The notes below the pieces were generated by a model that was not told the origin of the DNA, did not search any database, and saw nothing but the letters and a program-made list of their open reading frames with translations. From Streptomyces sp. NRRL S-337 (GTDB lineage: Bacteria > Actinomycetota > Actinomycetes > Streptomycetales > Streptomycetaceae), in NCBI RefSeq assembly GCF_000720175.1, contig NZ_JOIX01000076.1, positions 1 through 36,186 on the forward strand: a stretch of DNA of 36,186 nt, written 5' to 3'. Of the stretch, positions 1-7,119 are shown in pieces (the stretch's first letter is position 1; the number at the start of each line of letters is the position of its first letter). The position numbers were made by a program, and so were the translations under genes.

Positions 1-177
1 TCTGGAAGCCGACCTCCTCGATGCCGGAGGTGACCGCGCAGACGACGTAGCCGTGGTGGGCGTGGGGGAGGTCCCGTAGGGGAGGGTCGAACAGAACCCG
101 TAAGGGTCGCGAGGGCCCCCTGCGGGGCCACAACTCGACGGGCTGGGTGAGGTATTCCCAAGACCTCACGACACCAG
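1..177 (-). other. left edge, open minus-strand frame, unassigned
   Basis: On the minus strand one frame stays open from about 200 to the window edge and reads ...SWEYLTQPVELWPRRGPSRP..., then ...HHGYVVCAVTSGIEEVGFQ. No start with a convincing ribosome site was found and no family was recognised. The first of these peptides resembles a phrase I remember from translated Streptomyces intergenic DNA, so this may be a dispersed repeat rather than a gene. A 6-bp inverted repeat (TGAGGT at 148-153, ACCTCA at 163-168) lies inside it. Plus-strand frames here stop within about 80 bases. Confidence 0.2.
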
Positions 178-356
178 ATGCTCGCGCGACCACGCACGCC
201 CCCACCGACCCGCACACTCCCCCAACGGGAGGGGACGGGCCGGAGGGGCCTTGTTCGTGGACGTAAAGCGACAGCAGTCCACGAACAAGGCCCCGGAGGC
301 CCGTCACGGCGGGACAGCCAGCTACGTGGGAGGCACCGCAAAGCGCAGCGGACCGG
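176..356. repeat. copy of the dispersed intergenic repeat also found at 29641-30190
   Basis: This stretch carries the same ordered blocks as the right arm of the 29.9-30.2 kb palindrome: a GCTCG / CCCCCAC block, a GGGAGGGGAC block running into a CCGGAGG, and then a unit with TACGTGGGAGGC and CCGCAAAGCGC at about 325-350. It ends only a few bases from the stop codon of the TetR gene, just as the other copy abuts the methyltransferase stop. The similarity is visible by eye but not quantified. Confidence 0.5.
245..294. terminator. perfect 17-bp inverted repeat (hairpin)
   Basis: Bases 245-261 and 278-294 are perfect reverse complements (17 bp) around a 16-base loop. The hairpin lies just downstream of the minus-strand TetR gene and could end its transcript. 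No T-tract follows on either strand, so it is factor-independent only if, as is common in actinomycetes, a hairpin alone suffices. It is embedded in the dispersed repeat. Confidence 0.45.
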
Positions 357-359
357 CAA

Positions 360-995
360 CTACCCCAGATACTGGGACAAATACGCCCGCAGCAGCGACT
401 TCGCCTCGGCGACGATGGCCGGGTCGCCGGCCGAGTCGACGCGGAACGCCAGTTGCAGCAGCGCGTCGGCCGTTTCGACGCCGACGAGGAAGGCCGTGCG
501 GAGCCGCGCATCGGCCGGGTCCAGGCCGAGGCGCCCCGCGAGGAGGGCCAGGAGGCGGTCCGCGACCTCGTAGTTCGCCTGGCGGGACTCGCGTGGCGCG
601 GGGACCGTGAACTCGACCAGGGCGAACCCCGGCACGGTCCGCTTCATGGCGAGGTACTCGTCGACCACGACGTCCATCGCCCGGCGCCATTCCAGCCGCT
701 GCCCCTCCGGGGCGGTCAGCCGGGCGGTGATCCGGTCCGCGTAGGCGTCGAGGTTGCGGTGGGCGAGCGCCTCGGCCATGGCCCGCTTGTTGGGGAAGAA
801 GCGGTAGACCGAGCCGATCGGGACGCCGGCCCGGCCGGCCACGGCCCGGGTGCTCAGGTCCTCGTAGCCGGTCTCGTCGAGGAGTTCGGCGCAGGCGTCG
901 AGGATGCGGGCCAGGCGCTGGGCGCTGCGCCGCTGCACGGGGGCGCGGCGCAGGGAGCGGGGCGGCCGGTCGGGGCGCGGGGTCGGCTGCTGCAC
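360..995 (-). CDS. TetR family transcriptional regulator
   Basis: 211-residue TetR-type repressor. The N-terminal helix-turn-helix (about residues 25-72) contains the family pattern, with ILDACAELLDETGYEDLS leading into TRAVAGRAGVPIGSVYRFFPNK; the rest is a variable helical ligand and dimer domain. The basic leader QQPTPRPDRPPRSLRRAPVQ is typical. The gene is divergent from hmgA, with 102 bp between the two starts. A 24-bp palindrome that overlaps the hmgA -10 lies in that gap and is the obvious operator, so this protein probably represses hmgA and itself. The ligand is unknown; homogentisate or a related aromatic acid is only a guess. Confidence 0.88.
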   Translation of the reverse strand: MQQPTPRPDRPPRSLRRAPVQRRSAQRLARILDACAELLDETGYEDLSTRAVAGRAGVPIGSVYRFFPNKRAMAEALAHRNLDAYADRITARLTAPEGQRLEWRRAMDVVVDEYLAMKRTVPGFALVEFTVPAPRESRQANYEVADRLLALLAGRLGLDPADARLRTAFLVGVETADALLQLAFRVDSAGDPAIVAEAKSLLRAYLSQYLG

Positions 996-1033
996 CCGTC
1001 CATCCTGCCCGGCCTTCCGGCCGGGAGTGTCCG

Positions 1034-1062
1034 TTGACGGCCCTCTCCCGCAATCCTAAGGT
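1034..1062 (+). promoter_or_regulatory. predicted hmgA promoter
   Basis: TTGACG at 1034-1039 and TAAGGT at 1057-1062 are separated by 17 bases, close to the vegetative (HrdB-type) actinomycete consensus. They lie 36 bases upstream of the hmgA ATG. The -10 sits inside the palindrome at 1052-1075, so a bound repressor would block it. Confidence 0.6.
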
Positions 1063-1075
1063 CTTCCATAGGATT
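1052..1075. promoter_or_regulatory. putative TetR operator, 24-bp palindrome
   Basis: AATCCTA (1052-1058) and TAGGATT (1069-1075) are a perfect 7-bp inverted repeat with a 10-base spacer that also holds partly complementary AGG and CC. Its length, symmetry and position between a TetR gene and its divergent neighbour fit a TetR dimer site. It covers the -10 of the predicted hmgA promoter. Confidence 0.6.
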
Positions 1076-1097
1076 CCTTGAGCGGCGGGAGCGCGCG

Positions 1098-2432
1098 ATG
1101 ACAGGCACGGCCAACGAGCAGGCGAGGAAGACGGCCGAAGGGCTGGTCTACGCCACCGGTTTCGGCAACGAGCACAGCTCGGAGGCCGTCCCGGGCGCGC
1201 TTCCGGTGGGCCGCAATTCCCCCCAGCGGGCCCCGCTCGGGCTGTACGCCGAGCAGCTCAGCGGCTCGGCGTTCACCGAACCGCGGGCGGCCAACCACCG
1301 CTCCTGGCTGTACCGCATCCGCCCGTCGGCCGCGCACCCGCCGTTCGTCCGCGCCGAGCCGCGCGCGGTGCGCTCGGCTCCGTTCACCGAGTGCGCCCCC
1401 GACCCCAACCGGCTGCGCTGGAACCCGCTGCCCGCCCCCGAGGGCCCGACGGACTTCCTCGACGGGCTGTGGACGCTGGGCGGCAACGGCGACGCGACGC
1501 AGCGCAGCGGCATGGCCGTGCACCTGTACCACGCCAACGCGTCCATGGAACGGCGGGTGTTCAGCGACGCGGACGGCGAGCTGCTGATCGTCCCCGAGCG
1601 GGGCGGTCTGCTGCTGCGCACCGAGCTCGGGCTGCTGCGCGCCGTACCGGGTGAGGTGGCGCTGATCCCGCGCGGGGTGCGGTTCCGCGTCGAGCTGCTG
1701 GACGCCACCGCCCGCGGATACGTCTGCGAGAACTACGGGCAGCCCTTCCGGCTCCCCGACCTCGGCCCGATCGGCGCCAACGGCCTGGCCAACGCCCGGG
1801 ACTTCCGGGCGCCGGTCGCCGCCTACGAGGACGTCGAGGGCCCGGTCGAGGTCGTCAACAAGTTCTGCGGCAATCTCTGGACCGCCACCTACGACCACTC
1901 GCCGCTGGACGTCGTCGCCTGGCACGGCAACCACGTCCCGTACGTCTACGACCTGCGGTGTTTCAACGTCATCGGGTCGATCAGCTATGACCACCCGGAC
2001 CCGTCGATCTTCACGGTGCTGACCTCCCCGTCCGACACCCCGGGGCTGGCCGGCGTGGACTTCGTGGTCTTCGCACCGCGGTGGCTGGTCGGCGAGGACA
2101 CCTTCCGGCCGCCCTATTTCCACCGCAATGTGATGACCGAGTACATGGGGCTGATCGAGGGCGCCTACGACGCCAAGACGGCCGGAGAAGGGGGCTTCGT
2201 GCCGGGCGGCGGGTCGCTGCACAACATGATGTCGGCGCACGGGCCGGACCGGGAGACGTTCGACCGGGCGAGCGCCGCCGAGCTGGTACCGCAGAAGATC
2301 GACGACGGGCTGGCGTTCATGTTCGAGACCCGGTGGCCGCTGACGCTCACCGCCCAGGCCCGGGACGCCGGCCATCTGCAGCGCGGCTACGACGACGTAT
2401 GGCAGGGTCTCCAGCGCCACTTCCGCCTGTGA
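1098..2432 (+). CDS. hmgA: homogentisate 1,2-dioxygenase
   Basis: 444 residues, full length for the family. It is a cytosolic non-haem iron enzyme that opens the ring of homogentisate to maleylacetoacetate in tyrosine and phenylalanine breakdown. The family hallmark is clear: [19 protein letters not shown] near the N-terminus, [14 protein letters not shown] and [15 protein letters not shown] near the C-terminus. By alignment with the human enzyme the iron ligands are probably H342, E348 and H381. The ATG has a GGGAG site seven bases upstream. The downstream GntR gene starts 16 bases after the stop, so the two are probably co-transcribed. Neither maleylacetoacetate isomerase nor fumarylacetoacetase is visible in the window. 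Confidence 0.97.
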   Translation: MTGTANEQARKTAEGLVYATGFGNEHSSEAVPGALPVGRNSPQRAPLGLYAEQLSGSAFTEPRAANHRSWLYRIRPSAAHPPFVRAEPRAVRSAPFTECAPDPNRLRWNPLPAPEGPTDFLDGLWTLGGNGDATQRSGMAVHLYHANASMERRVFSDADGELLIVPERGGLLLRTELGLLRAVPGEVALIPRGVRFRVELLDATARGYVCENYGQPFRLPDLGPIGANGLANARDFRAPVAAYEDVEGPVEVVNKFCGNLWTATYDHSPLDVVAWHGNHVPYVYDLRCFNVIGSISYDHPDPSIFTVLTSPSDTPGLAGVDFVVFAPRWLVGEDTFRPPYFHRNVMTEYMGLIEGAYDAKTAGEGGFVPGGGSLHNMMSAHGPDRETFDRASAAELVPQKIDDGLAFMFETRWPLTLTAQARDAGHLQRGYDDVWQGLQRHFRL

Positions 2433-2448
2433 CACCCGGGGACCGCTC

Positions 2449-3198
2449 GTGACCACCTTCGCTCCCGACTCGCTGGACCTGAACCGCAAGCTGCCGCTGT
2501 GGTACCAGGTCTCGCAGTCGTTGCGCGCCTCCATACTGGGCCGCTCCCCCGACGCCCCGCTCCGGCTGCCCACCGAGGACGCGCTCGCGGCGCACTACGG
2601 CGTGAGCGTGCTGACCATGCGGCAGGCGCTCAAGGAGCTGGAGGCGGAGGGGCTGATCAGCCGGCACCGGCGCCGCGGCACGTTCATCGAGCCGGGTGCG
2701 CGGCGCGGTGCGCCGGTGCGGCTGCTCGGCTCGGTGGACGCCATCGTGGCCCAGCAGTCCGGGATGACCACCGAGCTGCTGGACCACGGGCCGGTCGCGG
2801 TCCCGGCCGAACTGGCCGAGTACTTCCCCGGGTTGACGGAGGTGGCCGGGTTCCGCCGGTTGCGCAGCGACGAGAAGACGGGCGAGCCGACCAACCACGC
2901 GCGCAACTACGTACGCCCCGACGTCGCGGAGCGGATCGACCCGGCGGACCTGCTGCGCTGGCCGATGACGAAGGTGCTGCGGGACGCGGTGGGCGTCCGG
3001 ATCAGCCGCATCACCGACACGGTCGAGGCCCGCCTCGCCGATCCGGAGACCGCCCGCCTCCTGGAGGTCCCCCTCCTCAGCCCGATCCTCGACTACACGG
3101 GTGTCACCTACGACGCCGACGGCCGCCCGGTCGACGTCGCGCGTATCCACTACCGCGGGGACCGCTTCTCCTTCACGGTGACGCTGGACGCGCACTGA
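2449..3198 (+). CDS. GntR/HutC-family transcriptional regulator
   Basis: 249 residues, GTG start. Residues about 14-85 are a GntR winged helix (LPLWYQVSQSLRASI, LPTEDALAAHYGVSVLTMRQ, GLISRHRRRGTFIEPG). Residues about 95-245 look like a UTRA effector domain of the chorismate-lyase fold, ending in the usual YRGDRFSFTVTL strand. It follows hmgA by 16 bases and probably shares its transcript, which suggests feedback control of aromatic catabolism; the effector is not evident. Its last 26 bases overlap the 3' end of the convergent LysR gene. Confidence 0.9.
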   Translation: MTTFAPDSLDLNRKLPLWYQVSQSLRASILGRSPDAPLRLPTEDALAAHYGVSVLTMRQALKELEAEGLISRHRRRGTFIEPGARRGAPVRLLGSVDAIVAQQSGMTTELLDHGPVAVPAELAEYFPGLTEVAGFRRLRSDEKTGEPTNHARNYVRPDVAERIDPADLLRWPMTKVLRDAVGVRISRITDTVEARLADPETARLLEVPLLSPILDYTGVTYDADGRPVDVARIHYRGDRFSFTVTLDAH

Positions 3199-4102
3199 CC
3201 GCGCCGCCGGCCTGCTGTGCGGGCCAGAGTTCCGCGCACCCGTCGAGGACGCGGGACACCGCCGGATGCGGTTGCTCGGCCCGCCAGACGGCGTCCAGGC
3301 GGAGCTCGGGCGCGGGCCCCGCGAGCGGCACGAGCGTGATGCCGCGCGGGAGTTGGTGGGCGAGCGAGGCCACGACGAGGTTGACCCCGCGGCCGGCGGC
3401 GATGGCGGCCCAGGCGTTGGAGCCGGAGGCGGTCTCGTCGAGCACCGGCTCGAATCCGGCGGCCCGGCAGGCACCGGCCACCGCGTCGTAGTAGCCGGGC
3501 GCCATGTCGCGCGGCCACAGCTGGAACGTCTCGTCGCGCAGCCCGGCGAGCTCCACGGCCGGGGCCCCGGCGGACGGATGGCCGTCGCCGACCGCCGCCA
3601 TGAGCGCCTCGCGCCGCACGGTCCGCCGGGCGATCCCCTTCGGGTAGCCGGTCCTGGGCGCGAGCGCGAGGTCGCAGCGCTCCTCCCGCAGCATCCGGCA
3701 GACGTCGGAGGCGAAGACCTCCCGGGTCTCCACCTTCAGCCGGGGCGCCCGAGCGGCGAGGTGGGCGGTGAGCGCCGGGAGGGTCTCGTACACCGCGGTG
3801 ACCGTGTAGGCGATGCGCAGCGTCCCTGCCTCCCCGTCCGCCACCGCCCGGGCGTGCTGGGTCGCGCGGCCGGCGGCGGCGAGCAGCCGCTTGCAGTCGG
3901 CCAGGTAGGCGGCGCCGGCCGGCGTGAGCTCGACCCGGCGGGAGGTGCGGTCCAGCAGCCGTACCCCGAGGGTGTCCTCCAGCGCCTTGATCTGCTGGCT
4001 GAGCGCCTGCTGGGCGACGTACACGTCCTCGGCGGCGCGGGTGAAGCTGCGGCGCTCGGCCACCGCCACGAAGTACCGCATCTGGCGCAGCTCGGGTTCC
4101 AT
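3173..4102 (-). CDS. LysR family transcriptional regulator
   Basis: 309 residues from the ATG at 4102. The N-terminal winged helix is typical: MRYFVAVAERRSFTRAAEDVYVAQQALSQQIKALEDTLGVRLLDRTSRRVELTPAG. The C-terminal part (about 90-290) is the periplasmic-binding-like effector domain. The open frame runs further upstream, but the start at MEPELRQMRYF fits the family. It is divergent from the NmrA/ABM operon, with tandem ACAAG/CTTGT half-sites in between, so it most likely controls that operon and itself. Its 3' end overlaps the convergent GntR gene by 26 bp. Confidence 0.9.
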   Translation of the reverse strand: MEPELRQMRYFVAVAERRSFTRAAEDVYVAQQALSQQIKALEDTLGVRLLDRTSRRVELTPAGAAYLADCKRLLAAAGRATQHARAVADGEAGTLRIAYTVTAVYETLPALTAHLAARAPRLKVETREVFASDVCRMLREERCDLALAPRTGYPKGIARRTVRREALMAAVGDGHPSAGAPAVELAGLRDETFQLWPRDMAPGYYDAVAGACRAAGFEPVLDETASGSNAWAAIAAGRGVNLVVASLAHQLPRGITLVPLAGPAPELRLDAVWRAEQPHPAVSRVLDGCAELWPAQQAGGAVSARPASP

Positions 4103-4135
4103 GCGACCGCATGGTAGGGCCGCCCTGCCGCACCC

Positions 4136-4180
4136 GTCGACAAGCCCGCCTTGTCGACCGACAACAAGCTGCGCTTGTTG
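4136..4180. promoter_or_regulatory. tandem LysR-type binding half-sites
   Basis: Four alternating half-sites are visible: ACAAG (4140-4144), CTTGT (4150-4154), ACAAG (4164-4168) and CTTGT (4174-4178). They build a 9-bp inverted repeat (4136-4144 with 4150-4158) and an 8-bp one (4162-4169 with 4173-4180). This is what a LysR tetramer with recognition and activation sites would need. A weak TTGTTG / TAGCGT promoter (17-base spacer, -10 at 4198-4203) overlaps the last half-site and points toward the reductase gene. Confidence 0.6.
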
Positions 4181-4254
4181 ACGAGGACACCCGCACATAG
4201 CGTGGGCCGGGCTGAACGACCAAGCACAGCAAGCCCGTTGCCCCTGGGGGAGGC

Positions 4255-5145
4255 ATGATTCTGGAGACAGGTGCGACCGGCACCGTCGGCCGGCCGCTGG
4301 TGCGTGCGCTGCGCGCCCGTGGTGCCGCGGTCCGTGCGCTGGTACGTGACGCGGGCGGTGTGCCCGCCGAGTGGGACGACGGCGTCGAACCGGTGGTCGC
4401 GGACCTGGACGACGCCGGCTCGCTGGCGGCGGCCGCGGACCGGATCGAGGCGGTCCACCTGCTGACCCCGGTCGGCCCGGACGCCGCACGGCAGGCCCGG
4501 CACGTGGTCGACGCCGTCGCGGCGGCCGGCCGCCCCAAGGTCGTCCTCCAGGCGGCGATCGGCGTGCGGCACCGGACCGTCCCGGTGCGGTTCTTCGACG
4601 CGCACACCGCGGCGCTCGACCACCTCAAGGGCAGCGGCCTGCCGTGGACGGTGCTCGCGCCGAACGGATTCCTGCAGAACTTCCTGGGCCTGCTGCCGGA
4701 CCTGCGGCGCACCGGCACGCTGGCGCTGCCCACCGGCGACGCCGCCGTGTCGTACGTGGACGCCCGCGACGTCGCCGAGGTCACCGCCACCGTGCTCACC
4801 ACGGACGGCCACGAGGGTGCCGTCCTCGACGTGACCGGCCCGCGGGCGATGGGCCACGACGAGATCGCCGCGCGGCTCGGTGCGGCCCTCGGCCGGGAGC
4901 TGACCTACCGTGCGATCACGCCGGAGCAGGCCCGTACCGCACTGCTCGGCACGGGCATGTCCGCGTGGCAGGCCGACGGGCTGGTCGAGCTGTACGGCCG
5001 CTACGCCGCGGGGGCGGCCGGGGTGGTCTCCGACACCGTGCCCCGGTTGCTCGGCCGCCCGGCCCTGCCGATCGAAACCTTCCTCGCCGACCACGCGACC
5101 GCCCTGCGGGCCGGCCCCGTCCCCACTCAGGAGAATCTCCGATGA
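4255..5145 (+). CDS. NmrA-like NAD(P)-binding oxidoreductase
   Basis: 296-residue atypical short-chain dehydrogenase of the NmrA/HSCARG type. The dinucleotide-binding GATGTVG is at residues 6-12 in a Rossmann beta-alpha-beta. LAPNGFLQNF, VSYVDARDVAEV and VLDVTGPRAM are typical of NmrA and quinone-reductase-like members. No classical SDR YxxxK is evident, so it could be a reductase or a redox sensor. The start ATG follows a GGGGGAGGC site. Its stop overlaps the ATG of the next gene by four bases, indicating translational coupling with the ABM-domain gene. The divergent LysR gene is its probable regulator. Confidence 0.85.
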   Translation: MILETGATGTVGRPLVRALRARGAAVRALVRDAGGVPAEWDDGVEPVVADLDDAGSLAAAADRIEAVHLLTPVGPDAARQARHVVDAVAAAGRPKVVLQAAIGVRHRTVPVRFFDAHTAALDHLKGSGLPWTVLAPNGFLQNFLGLLPDLRRTGTLALPTGDAAVSYVDARDVAEVTATVLTTDGHEGAVLDVTGPRAMGHDEIAARLGAALGRELTYRAITPEQARTALLGTGMSAWQADGLVELYGRYAAGAAGVVSDTVPRLLGRPALPIETFLADHATALRAGPVPTQENLR

Positions 5146-5453
5146 CCACCGAGTACATCCGTTACACGATCACCGACCCCTCGCGACGGACCGCCTTCGA
5201 GCAGGCGTACGCGGCGGCCTCCGAGCAGCTCGACGCGGCGCCCGAGTGCCTCGGATACGACCTGGCACACGGGGTGGAGGAACCCGAGCACTACATCCTC
5301 CGCATCGAGTGGACCTCCGTCGAGGACCACCTCAAGGGCTTCCGCGGCGGCCTGCACTTCCCCGCCTTCCTCGCTCACGTCAGGCCGTACATCGGTGACA
5401 TCGAGGAGATGAAGCACTACGAGAGCACGCCGGTGACCTCCGCCGGCGGATGA
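5142..5453 (+). CDS. antibiotic biosynthesis monooxygenase (ABM) domain protein
   Basis: 103 residues, a single ABM-type ferredoxin-like fold. Segments such as YIRYTITDPSRRTAFEQAY, CLGYDLAHGVEEPEHYILRIEW and HLKGFRGGLHFPAFLAHVRPYI are typical of small cytosolic members of this family, which include cofactor-free oxygenases acting on quinone-like substrates. The start overlaps the upstream stop (ATGA). Pairing with an NmrA-type reductase under a LysR regulator suggests handling of a quinone or reactive electrophile; the substrate is unknown. Confidence 0.85.
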   Translation: MTTEYIRYTITDPSRRTAFEQAYAAASEQLDAAPECLGYDLAHGVEEPEHYILRIEWTSVEDHLKGFRGGLHFPAFLAHVRPYIGDIEEMKHYESTPVTSAGG

Positions 5454-5483
5454 CCGGCCTCGGCGCGGGGCGCGGCCCGGTCA
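5451..5483. terminator. putative bidirectional terminator hairpin
   Basis: TGACCGG (5451-5457) pairs with CCGGTCA (5477-5483) around a GC-rich loop. The stem includes the stop codons of both convergent genes (the ABM gene and the MFS gene), which lie only 27 bp apart. There is no T-tract. Confidence 0.4.
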
Positions 5484-6872
5484 GATCCGCTCCAGACTGC
5501 GCCCCGTACTGCGCGGGCCCAGCGCCGCCACGTTCGCGCACAGCAGCAGCATCAGGCCGGCGGAGCCGGTGAAGACCGCGGCGGGGCCGAGTTCGGTGAG
5601 GACGGGGAGGGCGATGAAGGGGAGGGCGACCGAGGTGAGCCGGGAGAGCGAGTAGGCGATGCCGATGGCGCTGCTGCGCAGGCCGGTCGGGAAGATCTCC
5701 GTCTGGTAGACGTGGAAGGCGTTGGAGAAGACGTTGCTGGCCACCGTCAGCAGGAAGCCGAAGGCGACGATCGCCCAGGTGGCGTCGGCGAAGCCGAAGG
5801 CCAGGCCGCAGCCGGCGATGGCCAGGGCGGAGGCGATGATCAGGGTGCGGCGCTCGATCCGGTCGATGAGCGGGACGGACAGCGCGGAGCCGAGCGGGTA
5901 GCCGCAGAAGCTCAGCGCGGCGTAGAGCAGGGACTCGGTGACGGTGTGGCCCTTCGCGGTGAGCACCACCGGCGCCAGGGACCCGAAGCCGTAGTAGCCG
6001 ACGGTCTGCAGGACCTGGAAGATCCACCACATGACGGTCCGCCGGCGGAGGTCGCCGCGGAACATCGCACCCAGCGGCACCCGCCGTTCCGGGACGGGCT
6101 CGGTCTCCGGTACGGAGGGCAGGCTTCCGCCGGTCTCCCGGGCCACCCGTTCCTCCAGCCCGGCCACGATCCGCTCGGCCTCCTCGTGCCGCCCGTGCAC
6201 GGTCAACCACCGGGGGGATTCGGGGAGTTGGCGGCGCATCAGCTGGATGAAGGCGGCGCCGAGCGCACCGGCCAGCAGCAGCCAGCGCCAGCCGTCGATG
6301 CCGAGCAACCGGTGCGCGGCCACCAGCCGGGCGCCGAGCAGTGCGGCGACCGGCACGCCGACGAAGCCCAGGGTGTAGGCGTAGGCGAGGTACCGGCCGC
6401 GCACCGCGCGGGGCAGGAACTCGGCGAGGTAGGTGTCGACCAGCACGAGTTCGGCGCCCAGGCCCAGGCCCGCCAGGAAGCGCAGCGCCAGCAGCCACGG
6501 CAGGTCCGGGGCGAAGGCGGCGGCCAGCGAGAACACCGAGTAGGCGCCGAGGTTGACCAGGAACAGCCGGCGCCGTCCCAGGCGGTCGGCGAGCACCGAC
6601 AGCAGGTTCGCGCCGACGAACATGCCGAGGAAGCCCGCGGCGATCACCCAGGACTTCGCGGTGTGGCCGAGGTGCCACTGTTCGGCGAGGACGGCGGCGA
6701 GCACTCCGCCGAGGAAGATCTCGTAGAGGTCGAAGAAGGCGCCGATGCCGACGACGAGGGTGATCCGGCGGTGCCACCGGGACGGTGGCAGCCGGTCCAG
6801 CCGTGCGGCGGCCCGGTTGCCGATGGGGCTTCCCCCGCGCCGTTCAGGCGTGGGGGAGGTGGTGTCCGTCAT
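5481..6872 (-). CDS. MFS transporter
   Basis: 463 residues, 12 predicted membrane segments. The conserved loop 2-3 signature appears as GANLLSVLADRLGRRRLF, followed by LRFLAGLGLGAELVLVDTYLAEFLP; a long central loop with PESPRWLTVHGRHEEAERIV is typical of sugar/aromatic-acid:H+ symporters of the metabolite:H+ group. Substrate unknown. The ATG has a strong GGGGAGGA site six bases upstream. The first 20 or so residues include TPERRGGSP, encoded by a dispersed hairpin repeat also present upstream at 6906-6940, so the extreme N-terminus is repeat-derived. It is convergent with the ABM gene. Confidence 0.92.
   Translation of the reverse strand: MTDTTSPTPERRGGSPIGNRAAARLDRLPPSRWHRRITLVVGIGAFFDLYEIFLGGVLAAVLAEQWHLGHTAKSWVIAAGFLGMFVGANLLSVLADRLGRRRLFLVNLGAYSVFSLAAAFAPDLPWLLALRFLAGLGLGAELVLVDTYLAEFLPRAVRGRYLAYAYTLGFVGVPVAALLGARLVAAHRLLGIDGWRWLLLAGALGAAFIQLMRRQLPESPRWLTVHGRHEEAERIVAGLEERVARETGGSLPSVPETEPVPERRVPLGAMFRGDLRRRTVMWWIFQVLQTVGYYGFGSLAPVVLTAKGHTVTESLLYAALSFCGYPLGSALSVPLIDRIERRTLIIASALAIAGCGLAFGFADATWAIVAFGFLLTVASNVFSNAFHVYQTEIFPTGLRSSAIGIAYSLSRLTSVALPFIALPVLTELGPAAVFTGSAGLMLLLCANVAALGPRSTGRSLERI
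6829..6859. repeat. REP-like hairpin repeat inside the MFS coding start
   Basis: A 13-base arm (6829-6841) pairs with 6847-6859 around GTTCA, with two mismatches that become G-U pairs on one strand. The core CCCCCGCGCCGTTC / GGCGT / GGGGAGG recurs at 6912-6940. On the minus strand this copy is translated as TPERRGGSP in the MFS protein. Confidence 0.6.
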
Positions 6873-6905
6873 GGCGGTCCTCCCCTGAGCAGGTCCCGGC
6901 GCGCT

Positions 6906-6940
6906 GGGGGTCCCCCCGCGCCGTTCGGGCGTCGGGGAGG
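6906..6940. repeat. second copy of the REP-like hairpin repeat
   Basis: This copy has the same core as 6829-6859, in the gap between the divergent MFS and type ISP genes, about 50 bases upstream of the MFS ribosome site. CCCC at 6914-6917 pairs with GGGG at 6934-6937, and CGCC with GGCG around GTTCG. As a hairpin it may sit in the MFS leader or mark a repeat insertion hot spot. Confidence 0.55.
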
Positions 6941-7119
6941 AGCAACGTCCGCACCGCGGTGCCGGGCGTACGGCGAGGACCGTACTCCGCCAAGATCAGT
7001 AAGCGGAAGACCGCGTCGGGTCGCCTGGGAGGGTGGCTCCGGTCCGGCCGGCCGGGCGGGGCGGCGGGGGCCGTCGCTACCATGCCGGGGTCAACCGAAC
7101 GGTCCGGGAGGGGCTCCGC

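Noticed and set aside
1..80. Short plus-strand C-terminus (...LEADLLDAGGDRADD...)
   Set aside because: Too short to judge; the competing minus-strand frame is open for longer and neither could be identified.
1056..2573. 505-codon minus-strand frame opposite hmgA
   Set aside because: It has no domain and lies opposite an unambiguous homogentisate dioxygenase.
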